DNA of 64,000 nucleotides from NCBI GenBank assembly GCA_016946835.1, contig JACVTC010000216.1:62001-126000 (forward strand). The letters are read 5' to 3'. The position numbers and the translations under genes are program-made. Each line of letters starts with the position of its first letter. The stretch's first letter is position 1. This DNA comes from Neocallimastix lanati (nom. inval.). Its lineage: Eukaryota; Neocallimastigomycota; Neocallimastigomycetes; Neocallimastigales; Neocallimastigaceae. The notes beneath the pieces were generated by a model that was not told the DNA's origin, ran no database searches, and saw nothing but the letters and a program-made list of their open reading frames with translations. Below, in pieces: positions 13,401 through 25,064 of the stretch.

Positions 13401-13852
13401 AAATCTAAAGAACCAAATCTAGAAGACTGGAATAATGTAGTAAAAATATTCAGATATTTGAAAGATACATTAGAATATGGATTAAATTTCACGAGAGACC
13501 AATATATTATGGCATTCGTTGACGCAGATTACGCTTAGGATTTAATAACTAGAAGATCAACTACCGTATTTATTTATAACAATTGGTGGTACACCAACAA
13601 GCTGGTGTTCCAAGTTACAACATTGCGTTTCAACATCCACAGATGAATCAGAATACTACAGTCTTATTGAATGTAGTAAACATTGTATATGGTATTTAAA
13701 TATGTTGAAGGAATTGAAGCATAGTATTAAATACATTGAAATAAACATAGATAAAAAAGATGCAATATACAACGCTAAAAATCAATCTATCAATCCAAAA
13801 ATAAAACATATGGATATTAGAGTGCATTATATTAGAGAATTAATAAAAAAAT
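10400..13852 (+). pseudogene. Ty1/copia polyprotein, 5'-truncated and frameshifted
   Basis: Copia pol domains follow in order. The aspartic protease DSGAS is at 10561. A pre-integrase region runs to about 10970. An integrase core lies at 11163-11573 with DLIG, SDNGTEF and NGRVERFN carrying the D, D, E triad. An Asn-rich linker covers about 11900-12350. Reverse transcriptase lies at about 12430-13330 with SRWIFKYK, IYGLKQSGAEWN and the YVDD box at 13045-13056. RNase H covers about 13340-13850 with DADYA and TSTDESEYYSLIE. Stops or frameshifts occur near 10621, 11565, 11606, 12352, 12755, 12970, 13330, 13537 and 13585. No gag or 5' LTR was found. The gene order and motifs identify the family securely; this copy is dead. 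Confidence 0.92.
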
Positions 13853-14046
13853 AATAAAATTAAATTAAAATATAATAAGTCAAGAATTTAACTTTGCTTA
13901 CGGATTTACAAAATACTTAAACAACACAGCAATGGAAAAATTTAGAAATTCAATATTAACTAAGATATCCAATATACAAAATTAATCATTTTTATTCTAT
14001 CACAAAGTATATTATTCAAATATAACAGTTACTGAGAGTTATATTT

Positions 14047-14226
14047 GAGGAGGAATATTATAAGATAAATTATTTACTAAATGATTATTTGAATTTAACT
14101 TATCCAATCACATTAAATAAATATGTTAACATTAGATATAAAAAGATAAATTATGTATTTTGTATTATTGTAATACTTAATCTTCTATTATTTATATTTT
14201 TTATAATTAAATAAAATATTTTACAT
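14047..14226 (+). repeat. Polypurine tract and probable 3' LTR remnant of the copia above
   Basis: A purine-rich word, GAGGAGGAA, lies at about 14048, after the end of RNase H. It is where a polypurine tract should be. The following AT-rich 170 bp ends near TTTTACA at about 14226 and would be the 3' LTR. No 5' LTR survives upstream for comparison, so the LTR ends are not proven. Confidence 0.45.
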
Positions 14227-14234
14227 TATAATAA

Positions 14235-14433
14235 TGATATTCATAATGATAATGACTATAGTAATGACAGTGATAATGAAAGCAGTGACTCCGAAGAATA
14301 CAATTTTGAAAAAATAAATATTAATGACCTTAATTCTGTTTTGAAAAATTTAGAAATTAGTAAAGTAAACCAGTCATCAAATCAAGAAGCAGATTATAGT
14401 AAGAACGCTTACTTAACGTTTGCACAGAAATAG
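14235..14433 (+). pseudogene. Acidic Ser/Asn/Asp-rich ORF fragment without a start
   Basis: An open frame of about 66 codons begins right after the copia LTR remnant and ends at TAG 14431-14433. It encodes repeated Asn/Asp, then SDNESSDSEEYNFEK, then an amphipathic stretch with DLNSVLKNLEIS. There is no ATG at the left end, so it looks like the 3' remainder of a gene cut by the retrotransposon. The family is not recognised. Confidence 0.35.
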
Positions 14434-14513
14434 CTTCATATTCTCGGAAATAGGAACGAACTTTTCCAGATTTTACATTCCCGTACAATTTTATATTTAA
14501 ATTTTTAATGAAC

Positions 14514-15565
14514 TTATCCAGTGGTAATATTTTTATTTTTCAAAGTAAAATATTTTATGCTACGATATAAGAAATAAGAAAAGGTATCAATACGACTATT
14601 ATAATATTGAATATTTCCTTCATTATGAAATAATGATTTTGCAATTACCAAATAAGTATAGAATTTAGTACTTTTATCATCATATGACGAATCGTTTGAT
14701 GATGACTCATTACAATGTAAGTAGTCTGGATTAAAGTGGCTATCGATCATTCTATCAACCATGGATAATATTTTATTACGACTTTCGGAACGACGAACTA
14801 TAATAGAATGTAATGTTTCTTCAGGAAAGGCATCCGGAATAATAATATTAATATCTTTAGGTAAAATTTTCACCAATCACCACCGATAGGATTATATTTT
14901 TAATTTCATCCAAGGAAAGCGAAGGATTCAAATGATGAAGAATATACACCAATGATATACTTTGTCTTTCATGCGACTTAATTCCTTTTATACGTAACTC
15001 TTGGAAAAATAATGAATAATAAACTCTAATATCTAATAAGGTATATCTTTTCATATTGCTTAATTTTTTTTTCTCGACTTTTATTTGAAAATCTATAATG
15101 TATATCAATATTAGTGTATTCATTGTTTAAATCCATATAATTTTCATTCCATAAATTATGGTAATCTAATTTAACCTTTTCACTTTTTCTTTTACTTATT
15201 GTAGATTGCTTTAACATAATCTTTTTTTGAATATACAATATATTTATAATCGGTAAACATCTCCAGAGATTGAAATTTTCCTTTTTCATTACATTCCTTA
15301 TACTCAATACGATCCTCCTTATAAACAAAAATAGGAGTACAAAATATCTCTTGTGAAATAATTACTTTTTCAATCCCATCTACAACGAAATACTCCATCG
15401 ATTGGTGCTGGTATTTTAATTTCATAATCATCATGAATAAAGGATATATAGTAAGTTTTTTTTCTCTACCATCAAATAATCATACTCTACTTCTGGAATA
15501 GAAATAGTCAAAGGATTTAATTTAGGTAGCTTTTTTTTCTAAAAATACTTTAATATCAAACAACT
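14514..15565 (-). pseudogene. Unrecognised gene broken into overlapping frames
   Basis: Several minus-strand frames overlap end to end: about 15565-15435, 15434-15192, 15328-15026, 15123-14857 and 14876-14514. Together they look like one protein of about 330 residues interrupted by at least four frameshifts or stops. The best-preserved C-terminal part contains ERQSISLVYILHHLNPSLS, FPEETLHSIIVRRSESRNK and a Ser/Asp-rich loop, then Tyr-rich sequence. Codon use and base composition resemble the neighbouring decayed gene on the same strand. I do not recognise the fold or family. It could be one pseudogene or two adjacent ones. Confidence 0.5.
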
Positions 15566-15779
15566 TTTTTTTATAAATATTTAATATTATTAATTTTGAT
15601 TTATTTAAATAATATACATTATTTAAAGAGAAAGTAACACAAAAAGTAAAACTAAAGAAATTAATAAAACATTATTACTTTTAATGATAACAGCACTTGA
15701 AACATGATGTAATTTGACATTTTTCTAATTCTAATTCAAAAAGTAATTTTTAGCTACGGTTAATTCATCATAAGAGTAA

Positions 15780-17800
15780 CTTCAAGTAGTAGTTGATAGA
15801 CTTTCATAGGCTGCCATTTGGTCTAAGTCATAATTTTTATATATGTTAATGGCTGATTCCGTACAAAGTTTAGACTTACATGTATCATTTAAAATATTAG
15901 AATTACCTTCTCGTCTAATTGAAGTCAAAGCAAAAGGACATAAATTTCCATTTTCATCCGTTTGACATGACATTTGGTAAGATAATTTCAAAGATTTTAT
16001 TAATGATGATTGAAACATCTCAACAAAATTGGAGTTTTCTCTTCATATAGAATAAAATTCTAATGGATTATTATAAAATTTTTGACATTTATCACTGTTA
16101 ATTTTAGAGCATACATTTTTTGTAATTATTTATAGTAAGTTCACTAATACAATCTTTATATTCCGACTTTTCTTGTTCCTCAATACATTCTTTACTTATA
16201 GAACATATCATTATAAGATTTTGCTCCTTGATAAAGAGTAGCTACATTAGCTAATCCATTTTTATTTTCAAAATTTTCTAATGTAACAATATGGATTATA
16301 TTTTGATACAGCATTCATAGCTTCATAAAACTTTAAACTTGAATAATCACGAATAGACTGAATATCATTTGGAATAAATTCATTATTAAATTTTCCAAAA
16401 TTTTGTTTCGATATCACTAATATCTTCTGAATTTCTACTAGCTGGAGAAAGATATCTTGTATGAATATATCTTGATTTATAAGATTTTTTTTTTAATAAT
16501 GTGGTACTAATACCATCATTAGCTTTATCTACAATTTCTGTCATATATTTGACTTTGGTGGAAAATACTTTTCCATCTTTACATATATTATTCAAGTCTG
16601 AAAGAGTAACTTCTTTAATAACAGATTTACCTCATGTATATGTTGTTCCAAAAGCATCTTTATCATAGATATCAGTTATTCTTTGCAACTTCTTTTATAG
16701 CTACAATTGTAATTTTTTATTAATAATATAGTTATAACGCTGAAGTATGCTATTGTCTAATTCAACTGGTTTAATTGGTTCACTAATACTAAGCTTATCA
16801 CTATATATTTCATCATGATGAATGGCTACAGCAACTAAATTATTGTAATCACTTGTCAATGAAATAAAATCAGTAATGTAACGTTCATGTCCAATATCTG
16901 ATGTAAATGAATTAATTTTTTTTTACTTTCTTGTTTTATAAATATATCTAAATTATGAACTACAGTATAAATTCTATGAGAAAGTCTTTCATTTTCTGGA
17001 TCACTATTAATAATTTCAAGTTTTAATCCATTAAAAATATATTCTTTATCTTTTATTGAAATATCTTTATTTTTAAATGTATTTATCATAGTATCTGGAT
17101 TCTCAAAATCAATATTTTCTAATCCTGGAACGGATAAAAAGTTTTCTGATGGTTTAACGTTTTCATCAATTGGCAAACCTTGCTTAGAAGTTACGGAATT
17201 ATATAATTTATGAACTACTTCACTATTGAGACTTGGTTCACCATTTTTTTCTAATTCTATATCATTTACTTCTTTAATTTCATTTAGCTCGTTTCGTATT
17301 TTTATCAATTCATCTTTGAAGCTATCATCATCCAAAGCTTCGATGCCATTATATAATTTTTCCACAGCCTCATCAATTGTTTCAGATTCTAAAATTGTCA
17401 TAGGATTAATTTCCGAAGAAAAATTATCTTCATTAGTATTAATACCAACACCATAAATAAGATTATCTTTATTTTTATTTATAATAGAATTTAATTTTTT
17501 AACTGAGTCTAATAATTTATATTTAAAAAGATAGGATTGAGAATCCTTATTATAACTATTTATATAAATTAATTCATAACCGTTTTCATCAACAATATAT
17601 CCATATTTATTTTCATGTAGATTATAAACTTTATAAAAATAAGATTCCATTGTATTTATGGATTCTTCATTAACCTTAAATTTATTTTTTTTATTTAGAT
17701 ATTCCGAATTAGAAGGTTGTTCTTTAAATCCATTAATAGCATTAACGAAAAATAAAATAAAATAAAATAAAAAGTAGAATATTAAATAAGAAAGTACAGA
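15780..17800 (-). pseudogene. Secreted-type protein with Cys-containing C-terminus, decayed
   Basis: The best frame (17650 to 16856) starts MESYFYKVYNLHENKYGYIV and continues with helical, Glu/Asn-rich sequence (DELIKIRNELNEIKEVNDIE). The frame is also open upstream of that ATG through a hydrophobic run ending ILFFVNA, which looks like a signal peptide and merges with the minisatellite. No ATG survives there. Downstream, the protein continues after a frameshift in an A8 tract near 16920, after a TAA near 16705, and through the frames at 16595-16386 and 16018-15782. The last has a Cys block (SCQTDENGNLCPF, then CKSKLC). So one gene of roughly 600 codons is broken at several points. The family is not recognised. 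Confidence 0.55.
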
Positions 17801-18660
17801 TTGAATAAAATAAAATAAAATAAAAAGTAGAATATTAAATAAGAAAGTACAGATTGAATAAAATAGAATAAAATAAAATAAGAAGTAGAATATTAAATAA
17901 GAAAGTACAGATTGAATAAAATAAAATAAAAAGTAGAATATTAAACAAGAAAGTACAGATTGAATAAAATAGAATAAAATAAAATAAGAAGTAGAATATT
18001 AAATAAGAAAATACAAATTGAATAAAATAGAATAAAATAAAATAAAAAGTAGAATATTAAATAAGAAAGTACAGATTGAATAAAATAAAATAAAAAGTAG
18101 AATATTAAACAAGAAAGTACAGATTGAATAAAATAGAATAAAATAAAATAAGAAGTAGAATATTAAATAAGAAAGTACAGATTGAATAAAATAAAATAAA
18201 ATAAAAAGTAGAATATTAAATAAGAAAGTACAGATTGAATAAAATAAAATAAAATAAAAAGTAGAATATTAAATAAGAAAGTACAGATTGAATAAAATAA
18301 AATAAAATAAAATAAGAAGTAGAATATTAAATAAGAAAATACAGATTGAATAAAATAGAATAAAATAAAATAAGAAGTAGAATATTAAATAAGAAAATAC
18401 AAATTGAATAAAATAGAATAAAATAAAATAAAAAGTAGAATATTAAATAAGAAAGTACAGATTGAATAAAATAAAATAAAAAGTAGAATATTAAACAAGA
18501 AAGTACAGATTGAATAAAATAAAATAAAATAAAAAGTAGAATATTAAATAAGAAAGTACAGATTGAATAAAATAAAATAAAATAAAATAAAATAAAATAA
18601 AATAAAATAAAATAAAAAGTAGAATATTAAATAAGAAAGAACAGATTGAATAAAATAAAA
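17745..18660. repeat. Minisatellite, 16 core units of 47-62 bp
   Basis: The core GTAGAATATTAAATAAG, followed by AAAGTACAGATTG and a variable number of AATAAAATA steps, occurs 16 times in direct orientation. Units differ at fixed positions (AAATAAG or AAACAAG; AAAGTACAG or AAAATACAA). Blocks of several units recur in the same order at about 17980-18130 and 18370-18510, showing higher-order duplication. On the minus strand the array reads as hydrophobic codons and runs in frame into the signal-peptide-like start of the adjacent decayed gene. Confidence 0.9.
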
Positions 18661-19098
18661 TAAATTAAAATAAATATTTGAATTATAATAAAAATACAAG
18701 TACTAATAAAATAAAATAAAAAAAAATAAATATGTGAATTATAATAAATTGCAAGTATCAATCGAAACAAAATAAAATAATATAAAATAAATAAATATGC
18801 AGTGAAATAATAATATATAATGTGATAAAATAAAATAAATAAGATATTGATATAAAATTAATATTTTTTTTTTTTTTTTTTTTTTTATTATTTTATAATA
18901 AAAATTATTTTTTAGTTTAATGTGGTTATGAAATATAGTAACTATTATAAAGTAAAAAAAAAAAAAATTATATTAATATAAAGTAAATACCATTATTCTT
19001 AAAAACAATATTTATCATATACATTATATTATTATTTATAAAAGTTTTAAGTTTTTATTTTTTTATTATTATTATTATTATTATTTTTTTTTTTTTTT
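18661..19098. other. Low-complexity AT spacer
   Basis: Degenerate AATAAAATA steps decay from the minisatellite into poly(T) blocks at about 18866-18886 and 19083-19122. No gene or element boundary was seen. Confidence 0.5.
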
Positions 19099-20101
19099 TT
19101 ATTTTTTTTTTTTTTTTTTTTTACTATTATATATATATATATTCAACAATATATTATTACAATACATTTTAACATTATTATTTAATAAAAATTTAATTTC
19201 TTTATCATTATTTTCATTCACTAAATCATATAAATAATTAAAAGGTACTTTCACTACTCCATCTACAGTAAAATCTTTGCAAAACTTTTTAAACTTTCTA
19301 ATGCTTATACTGGTTTTATTTTTTGAAGTTTGTACTAATAACATAATAAGTTTATTGATACGATTATGATATTCTTTTATTGCAACCTTTAAATATTTAT
19401 TAAAACTTTCTCTATTCACATTAGTATCATGACAAACTATTTGAATATTATTTATAAATTCTTCATTAAATTCATCTTCACTTGAAGCAATATATAATTT
19501 TTCTAAAAAATAGTTAAAATTCACATTATTATTATATAAAAGTTTAAAAATATTTTAATGTTTAACAATCTTTTATTATAAATATATATTAATAAATTTT
19601 CACCACGACTATTACAAAAATTAATATCAGACCCACGTTTCTTTAAATAATTAAATATTTTAATAAAATTTTCATTAAAAATAATTTTTTTTTTTTTTTT
19701 TTTTTTTTTTTAGTTTCATTTGTTTTAGTTGTATTAGAGGTATTGATACTATTATTATCATTTGTTGTATCTGTAGTATTATTAAGCCGTTGTTTTGGAA
19801 TGGTATTTTCAAATGCTATAAATAATGGTACTTCATGTTGTTTTGTTTCATAATTTAAACTTGTTTTATATTTTTGACATTTTTCACTAATAAATTCAAT
19901 TAAAGGTAATGGACAATTATTTTGAATTGCATAGACTAATAAGTCAAAATCTGTAGTAATTAAATCATCAATTTTTAATGTATTTTTATTAAGTTCTAAA
20001 AATGATTTAAAATTGTTTAATACATCTTTTCTATCTTCTGAATTTAAAAGTTTTTTTTTTTTTTTTACCCCAGTAATATTATTATTTTCTTTTTTGAACA
20101 T
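19099..20101 (-). pseudogene. Ankyrin-repeat-like protein, two homopolymer frameshifts
   Basis: Translation starts at ATG 20101 (MFKKENNN) and gives DLLVYAIQNNCPLPLIEFI and VPLFIAFEN, resembling degenerate ankyrin helices. It then runs into a poly-Lys stretch from the long A-tract at about 19685-19710. One frame over, ankyrin-like sequence resumes (YLKKRGSDINFCNSRGENLL) and ends near a T-run at 19545. A second shift leads into the frame 19524-19099, with NFNYFLEKLYIASSED and EIKFLLNNNVK, then poly-Lys. The order of pieces argues for a single gene. Both breaks fall in homopolymers, so assembly error is as likely as true decay. Ankyrin-like is my reading of helix periodicity and the GSDIN/GENLL motif, not a profile match. 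Confidence 0.5.
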
Positions 20102-20167
20102 TGTATATTTTTATTATATTATTTATTTAAAAAACATTGTATATTTTTATTATATTATTTATTTAAA
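20099..20167. repeat. 34-35 bp tandem duplication covering the start of the ankyrin-like gene
   Basis: ACATTGTATATTTTTATTAT followed by ATTATTTATTTAAA occurs twice back to back. The first copy includes the CAT that is the start codon of the minus-strand gene ending at 19099. The duplication therefore places a second potential ATG about 35 bp upstream. Confidence 0.7.
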
Positions 20168-20333
20168 TATTCAAATTAAATTAAAGTTGTGAATATAAAT
20201 AATATTTAATATAATTAAAAATAAAAAATAAATATATATTTTTAAAAGTATTTTATATTTTTAAAATGAAAAATATTATATTTGTAATAACTATAAAAAA
20301 TATAATTAATACTTATATACAAAATTATTCACA

Positions 20334-20544
20334 ATGAAATTTAATTTAACTTACTTATATGCTTTCGTACTTATGATATTAGCATGTTTTACTTATGCTG
20401 ATTCATGTAGAGTAGATGTAGCCGCTAACTTTTACAAATAGGTTGAATGTCACAATAAAAAGATTAAAAAGATTAAATATCCTGGTACGGAAGGTTTGGC
20501 GTGATAATTATGTTTTCTATTGTAAGTGTGATGTTTACGTATAA
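20334..20544 (+). pseudogene. Small secreted Cys-containing protein, broken
   Basis: ATG at 20334 opens a classic signal peptide (MKFNLTYLYAFVLMILACF, likely cut after TYA). A short mature part with one Cys follows, interrupted by an in-frame TAG at 20439-20441. Beyond the stop the same frame continues with a second Cys and a Lys-rich stretch to about 20502. A one-base shift then restores a tail containing a Cys-X-Cys pair and ends at TAA 20542-20544. A mature length of about 45-50 residues with four Cys could suit a small disulfide-stabilised peptide, but no family is assigned. It is probably dead. Confidence 0.45.
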
Positions 20545-20983
20545 ATAAAATAAACAAAAACTAAAGTAAAATACATAATGTATAATTAAAATATTATATA
20601 TTATCTACACAAATACAATATTAAATATTATATTTATTTAATATAATTAATATAAACATAGTTTTTAAAACTATTTATATTTTTATTTTTTATAATATAT
20701 TATAAACTATATTTAAATCATTGTTTTAAATAAATTTATTACTATTTAAACAATAAACATAATAAAAATACAAAATATAAATATTAAATAAAATAAACAA
20801 TGTAAATAATTATTTTTAATGAATTATATTTCATAATTAAAATATAATTAAAAATATATTATTCTTTAAAATTTTATTTATATTTATTTATTATATTTAT
20901 TTAATTAAAATGAATTAAGTAAAAATAATTAATCAATAATAAAAATGAAAATATTTAATTATTTATATTTGTTATCTAATTTA

Positions 20984-21036
<53 letters not shown>

Positions 21037-21758
21037 AAAAAGCCTTATTTTAAACTACGAATATAAAAATTCAATTATTTTAAACTGCTAAATATATAAA
21101 AATAATAATTTTTTAAATAATTATTATAATTTGTAGCATTAAAGTCGAAAAGTACTAAATTTTATGTACTTTTATATTTAATTAATTATAAAATTAATAT
21201 ACGTCACACGTCACAAATTAAAGTATTGCATTTTTGAATTTCGCAATTTGACGTATTTTTAAATAATATGCAACTAATAATTAATATTTATTTTTAAAAA
21301 TTAATAATATTTATTGATTAATAATTATATTTAATTACATAAAAATATCTTTTAATATTTTTTTTAAATGTTATAATCGTTCAAAATATTAAAAAATAAA
21401 AAAAAAAAATATTTAAAAAACAAATGATTTGATTTTAATAATAAAAATATTTAATCATAAAAAATGACATTTATTATAAAACTAATGATATTAATAATAT
21501 TTAACAAAAAATATCTTCTTAGTTAAATATTATTTAATATATTTAGGAAAATAAATTGAATTATTAAATTAAGAAAGAGTTAATTTTTTCTTTCTTTTTT
21601 TAAAATATATGTCTTTAATATTAGTTTAAAATAGTTTAAAAAAAAATTAAAAAATTTAAAAGATTAAGAATTTTAATAATTTTCTTAGAATATCATATTA
21701 ATAATATATAATATTTTTATTATATAATAAATATATATTATCTATATATATATTTTTA
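20545..21758. other. AT-rich intergenic DNA with a long poly(A) tract
   Basis: No gene was seen. Poly(A) covers about 20989-21034, followed by ordinary AT-rich sequence. The right end forms the 3' flank of the minus-strand Rpn-like gene. Confidence 0.55.
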
Positions 21759-23071
21759 CTAAATTCTGGTCTTTTTATTAATATCATTATTATTATTTTC
21801 GTTATAATTATTTCTTTTTTTGTTTTCATTTAAAAGATTTTTCAATTCTTTTTCTTTTTCTTCTAATTTTTTATTTTTTTCTTCTAATTCTTTTTCTAAT
21901 TCTTTATTTTTTTCTTTTAATTCTTTTTCTTTTTCTTTTGATTCTTTTTCTTTTTCTTTTATTTCTTTTATTTCTTTTTCTTTTTCTTCTATTCTTTTTT
22001 TATCTTCTTCCCTTTCTTTTTTATTTTCTTCTAATTCTTTATTTTTTTCTTCTAATTCTTTATTTTTTTCATCTAATAATGATAGTAAACCTGTATGATC
22101 TTCAACCTCACTAACATATTTAATTATATTTTCTCCTTTAAGATTCACACAAATTTCTAATGCTTTTCTAATTGGTCCAACCTTTATTAAAAGCCTAAGC
22201 AATTCATCTGATATGTCATTTTTTATATAAACAACTACTTTTTTTATTTTATCGTTTTCGTTTTGATTTTTATCAACATTTTCTTGATTTTGACTATCAT
22301 TTTTTTTCTTAATTTTTATTTCTCTTTCAATTGTTAAATATTTATTAGGATTAATAGAAGGCTTATGATAAAATACATTAATTTTAGATAAGAATGCAAA
22401 CCATAATTTTCTTTCTTCTATTCTTCTTTGTTTTTCATTATTTAATAATTTTTCATTTATTTCAGATACATGAAATTTTTCATTAAATTTTTTTAATTCT
22501 ATTATAACCGTATCTTTAAAAGGTATACATATATTTTTTTTATTATATTCATGTGGAAATATATGATGATAATAATCCTCATCATTTGGAAACATATCAT
22601 AATATAAAAAATTAATGGAATATATCTTTTTATTGAATTGAGATTCATTTTTAGTATAAAGGTTATCAAAAATTCTTGAAGTTGAAAGTTCTGCACGGGC
22701 TAATAAATTAGGTACTTCATGTATTTGCATTTCAATGATATAATATTTTCCTTGTTTTTCATCTTCAGCATAAATATCAACAATAACTTTCCTTTGATTA
22801 GGACTAAAATTCGAATTTGAGTATATTTCTGTAGATTTAAATTCTAAATTTTCAATTTCCTCTTCTACTGGTAACACTGCTTTTATTAAACTTTTTGCAA
22901 CATCTTTATTATCAGAATTTCCAAATATTACTTTAAAAAGTGTATCAATTTTTAGTTCAAATAAATTTGAACTTCTAAATTGTTCAATGAATTGGTTTTC
23001 TTCTTTCTCATTCGAACATCCAATATAATCATCTCCATCAATAATTAATTTTTTTTTTTTTCTGGCTCCAT
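21759..23071 (-). CDS. Rpn/PD-(D/E)XK family nuclease (PDDEXK_2, transposase-associated) with coiled-coil tail; one frameshift
   Basis: The long frame runs from 22877 (a GTG, not a true start) to 21759. Sequence further upstream is coding and in frame: DTLFKVIFGNSDNKDVAKSL is the usual N-terminal signature of this family. The nuclease core follows: VDIYAEDEKQGKYYIIEMQ, with D34, E49 and Q51 counted from 22877. Next come LSTSRIFDNLY, FLYYDMFPND and an FKDTVIIELKKF strand. The last third is a Glu/Lys coiled coil of heptads such as LEEKNKELEE. The natural ATG is at 23071 (MEPEKK), but the A13 tract at 23049-23061 is one base short of keeping frame, so either the assembly dropped an A or the gene is disabled. 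Relatives are mobile-element-associated nucleases of bacteria that are also found in fungi; transfer is an inference. Confidence 0.8.
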
Positions 23072-24843
23072 TTTTATTTTTAAATTATATTTAAAATATA
23101 ATTTAAAAATTTAAAAAAAAAAAAAATAAAAAAAAAAAAAAAAATAAATTTAAAATATAAAAATTAATTATTATTAATAATTTAATTGGTCTGAAATGAT
23201 CATGTGAATACTACAAAATATTAATAAATGAAAAATAAAAATAACTTTTTTTTTTAATTAATCTATATCGAGTAATTGATATTGAATGTCTTGTTTAAAA
23301 TGCTATTGGTTAAAATGTAGAAATAGAGTTAATAATTTGTAATAATATGAGTTAATTTATTAACATTTACAAAAATGTTCATTTTATTATTTTTTATATA
23401 ATTATTAATTATTTTTTTATTAAATATTAAATAATTATTTAAAAAATTCTTAGCCTGTATAGCGTCAATTTTTAATCTATTATCTGTTATAACTTTTAAC
23501 CTTTATAAGGAAATTTTTTACTTTTTTTAAAACAATTTCGTGTTATAGTAAAAATATAAAAATATAAATTATAATGATGTATAATAAAAAAAATATATTA
23601 TATAAAATATCTATTTTATACTTTTTCATTTAACTAAAATTAGTTTATATTATTTTTGACTATAAAAGTATATTATAAAACAATAAAAATATTGAAAATA
23701 TATTAATTATTATTATTTTTTATTATTTAATTACAATTTGTTAATTTTTATATAAAAAGTGTTAATACTCATATATTTCATTTAACTAAAATTAGTTTAT
23801 ATTATTTTTGACTATAAGTACATTATAAAACAATAAAATATATTAATTATTATTTTTTTTTATTTAATTACAATTTTAATAACGTAATTTTTAATTTTTT
23901 TTTTTTTGTTAATTTTTATATAAAAAGTGTTAATACTAATTCAATTTTAATAATAATAGTAATAATTATATTAATAAAGAATAAATAAATAATATTATTA
24001 GTAATAATAATAAATAATAAATAAATAATAAAAAATTATAATTGTAATGATAATAAATAAATAATAATATTAGTAATAATAATAATAATAATAATAATAA
24101 AATTATATAATATTAAATAACATACGTTTCATATGTAATACAAATTTATTAAAATTCACAATATAACAACTTTGCAATTTTTATTACGAATAAAATTAAT
24201 AGAAAAAAAACATGTAATATAGATAATAATATTATAATAGTATTATGATTTTTATTTGATAATGTATAATTAATTGTTAACAATTACTTTTGATAAAAAA
24301 AAAAATGTTTTGTTTGTTAACTTTTACTATTTATCTGACATAAGTTTGAAATATCTATAAAATTTAAATTTCTTTATTTAAATCTTAAAATTGCTTAAAA
24401 TTTAAATTCATGCTTTATTGTTTAATTGAAACGTTTTTATAGAAATTTCTGGAATTTAAGTATTTTAGAACTTTAGTTTGTTTATTTACTTCCAAAAACT
24501 TTTAAATGTTTATTTGTATAATTTAGGAATTTGAGTTTCCATTGCTTACTTCTAAAATAAGTCATTTTATATATCTTATAACTTTAAATTACAGATTTAG
24601 ATTTAAATTATCATATTCGGATTTCCAGATATGAAGTTTTAGATAATGTTATTTTTATAAATTTACTTATTTATTGTTAAGTTTAAAAATTTTGATTCTA
24701 AATTAAAATTCTATTATCTATTTTCAGAATAATTTTAAATTTTAATTATTCTAATTACAAAATTCTTTAAATTGAATATATTTTTATATAAAATTTATTT
24801 TGAAGTTTAGACCTTATATTTATTTCTATATTTATTTCTATAT

Positions 24844-24898
<55 letters not shown>

Positions 24899-24993
24899 CT
24901 CTATATTTATTTATTTATTTATTTTTTATTTATTTATTTATAATTGTATTTAAAATATTAAATAATTATATATTCTTAAATAAAATACAATGA

Positions 24994-25025
<32 letters not shown>

Positions 25026-25060
25026 TATTTTTATTTTCCTTATTACGAAAAAGAAATGTA
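23072..25060. other. AT-rich intergenic DNA with (TTTA)n microsatellite
   Basis: No gene was recognised. A partly duplicated segment (TTCATTTAACTAAAATTAG and following) occurs at about 23626 and 23776. A TTTA tetranucleotide array covers about 24833-24945. A T-run at about 24999-25026 ends just before the ATPase-nuclease pseudogene. Confidence 0.6.
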
Positions 25061-25064
25061 AATG

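Noticed and set aside
17745-18660. CRISPR array
   Set aside because: The units are contiguous variants of one AT-rich sequence with no unique spacers, no palindromic repeat and no cas genes, in eukaryotic DNA.
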